A DNA stretch of 21,939 nt from Candidatus Gastranaerophilales bacterium HUM_12 (GTDB lineage Bacteria > Cyanobacteriota > Vampirovibrionia > Gastranaerophilales > Gastranaerophilaceae), in NCBI GenBank assembly GCA_002102825.1, contig DABJ01000029.1:128077-150015 (forward strand). The letters run 5' to 3'. The position numbers were made by a program, and so were the translations under genes. The notes beneath the pieces were generated by a model. The model had not been told where the DNA came from, did not search any database, and worked only from the letters and a program-made list of their open reading frames with translations. Shown piece after piece: positions 21,675 to 21,939 of the stretch. Each line of letters starts with the position of its first letter. Position 1 is the first letter of the stretch.

Positions 21675-21939
21675 ATGAAAATTAATTCGGTATCTTCAGC
21701 GTTGAATTTCACGGCACAAGATAAAAATGTTGAATTCAACGCAAATAAAAAGAAAAAAGAAAAAAAATACAAAGACCCATTGGCAAATTGGCCAATGAGA
21801 GGTTTGGGTTACACAAACGATATCGGTGTAGCTATCAATGAAATTGCCCCAACTGCAGCAACTTTATTTTGGGTTCCTGCATTGATGTATTTTGGCGCAG
21901 ATGTTTATGACAAATACAAAAATAAGGGAAATAAATACG
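21675..21939 (+). CDS. NFT-tagged protein with a hydrophobic segment, incomplete at the window end
   Basis: The gene starts at the ATG at 21675, preceded by GGGAG (21665-21669), and is still open at the last base, giving 88 residues here. It begins MKINSVSSALNFTAQ, followed by a strongly basic stretch (NANKKKKEKKYKD). Next is a conserved-looking part (DPLANWPMRGLGYTNDIGVA) and a moderately hydrophobic segment (about 57-73, IAPTAATLFWVPALMYFG) that could be a membrane helix. I do not recognise a named family. The NFT opening recalls the NFG opening of the protein at 10682-11131. The rest of the protein lies outside the window. Confidence 0.75.
   Translation, partial: MKINSVSSALNFTAQDKNVEFNANKKKKEKKYKDPLANWPMRGLGYTNDIGVAINEIAPTAATLFWVPALMYFGADVYDKYKNKGNKY

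Noticed and set aside
1..21939. CRISPR array, insertion sequence, prophage or riboswitch
   Set aside because: I saw no regularly spaced repeats, no transposase or phage gene, and no recognisable aptamer in any leader.

Overview
The window is AT-rich bacterial chromosome with short intergenic gaps and ATG starts that mostly follow AAGGAG-type ribosome binding sites. My best guess for the source is a gut Gastranaerophilales (Melainabacteria/Vampirovibrionia) genome. This is an inference from remembered lineage traits: pilin-like proteins carrying FTLAEVLITLG, small proteins that open with an N-terminal NF[TG] tag, and cyanobacterial-style secreted metzincins. No marker gene here proves it.

Layout. 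29-2964 holds a membrane-anchored Hsp20-domain protein (-), a small ribbon-helix-helix regulator (+), and a soluble histidine kinase that overlaps a three-domain response-regulator-like protein (-). 3084-5114 holds a secreted protein of unknown function, a parvulin isomerase, and an XRE regulator divergent from a prepilin-like gene that has been broken by a deletion. 5165-9008 is the metabolic block: prephenate dehydrogenase (+) converges on DAHP synthase (-), followed on the minus strand by enolase and a phosphoglycolate-phosphatase-like HAD enzyme. 9072-11644 holds small genes: a one-TM protein, a winged-helix protein, a DUF805-like membrane protein, an NFG-tagged protein and a PPC/DUF296 protein.

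A tRNA-Met with a strong terminator (11743-11848) opens a looser stretch to about 14966. It holds decayed surface-protein fragments, an orphan double-PAS histidine kinase, a C-terminal gene remnant and a second XRE regulator divergent from an intact prepilin-like gene. 15791-17914 holds a short TspO-like protein, a maltose O-acetyltransferase-like enzyme and two secreted metzincins whose stop codons abut. 18055-21539 is a co-directional group of UvrD/PcrA-like helicase, RNase HI and a TPR protein. A further NFT-tagged gene begins at 21675 and runs off the window.

How the genes work together. DAHP synthase and prephenate dehydrogenase are the entry and tyrosine-branch steps of aromatic amino acid synthesis. 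Helicase and RNase HI are probably one transcription unit acting on nucleic-acid structures such as R-loops. The most interesting architecture is the repeated pairing of a divergent XRE repressor with a prepilin-like gene. In the first copy, two identical 15-bp sites flank the pilin promoter. I found no CRISPR array, insertion sequence or phage gene.
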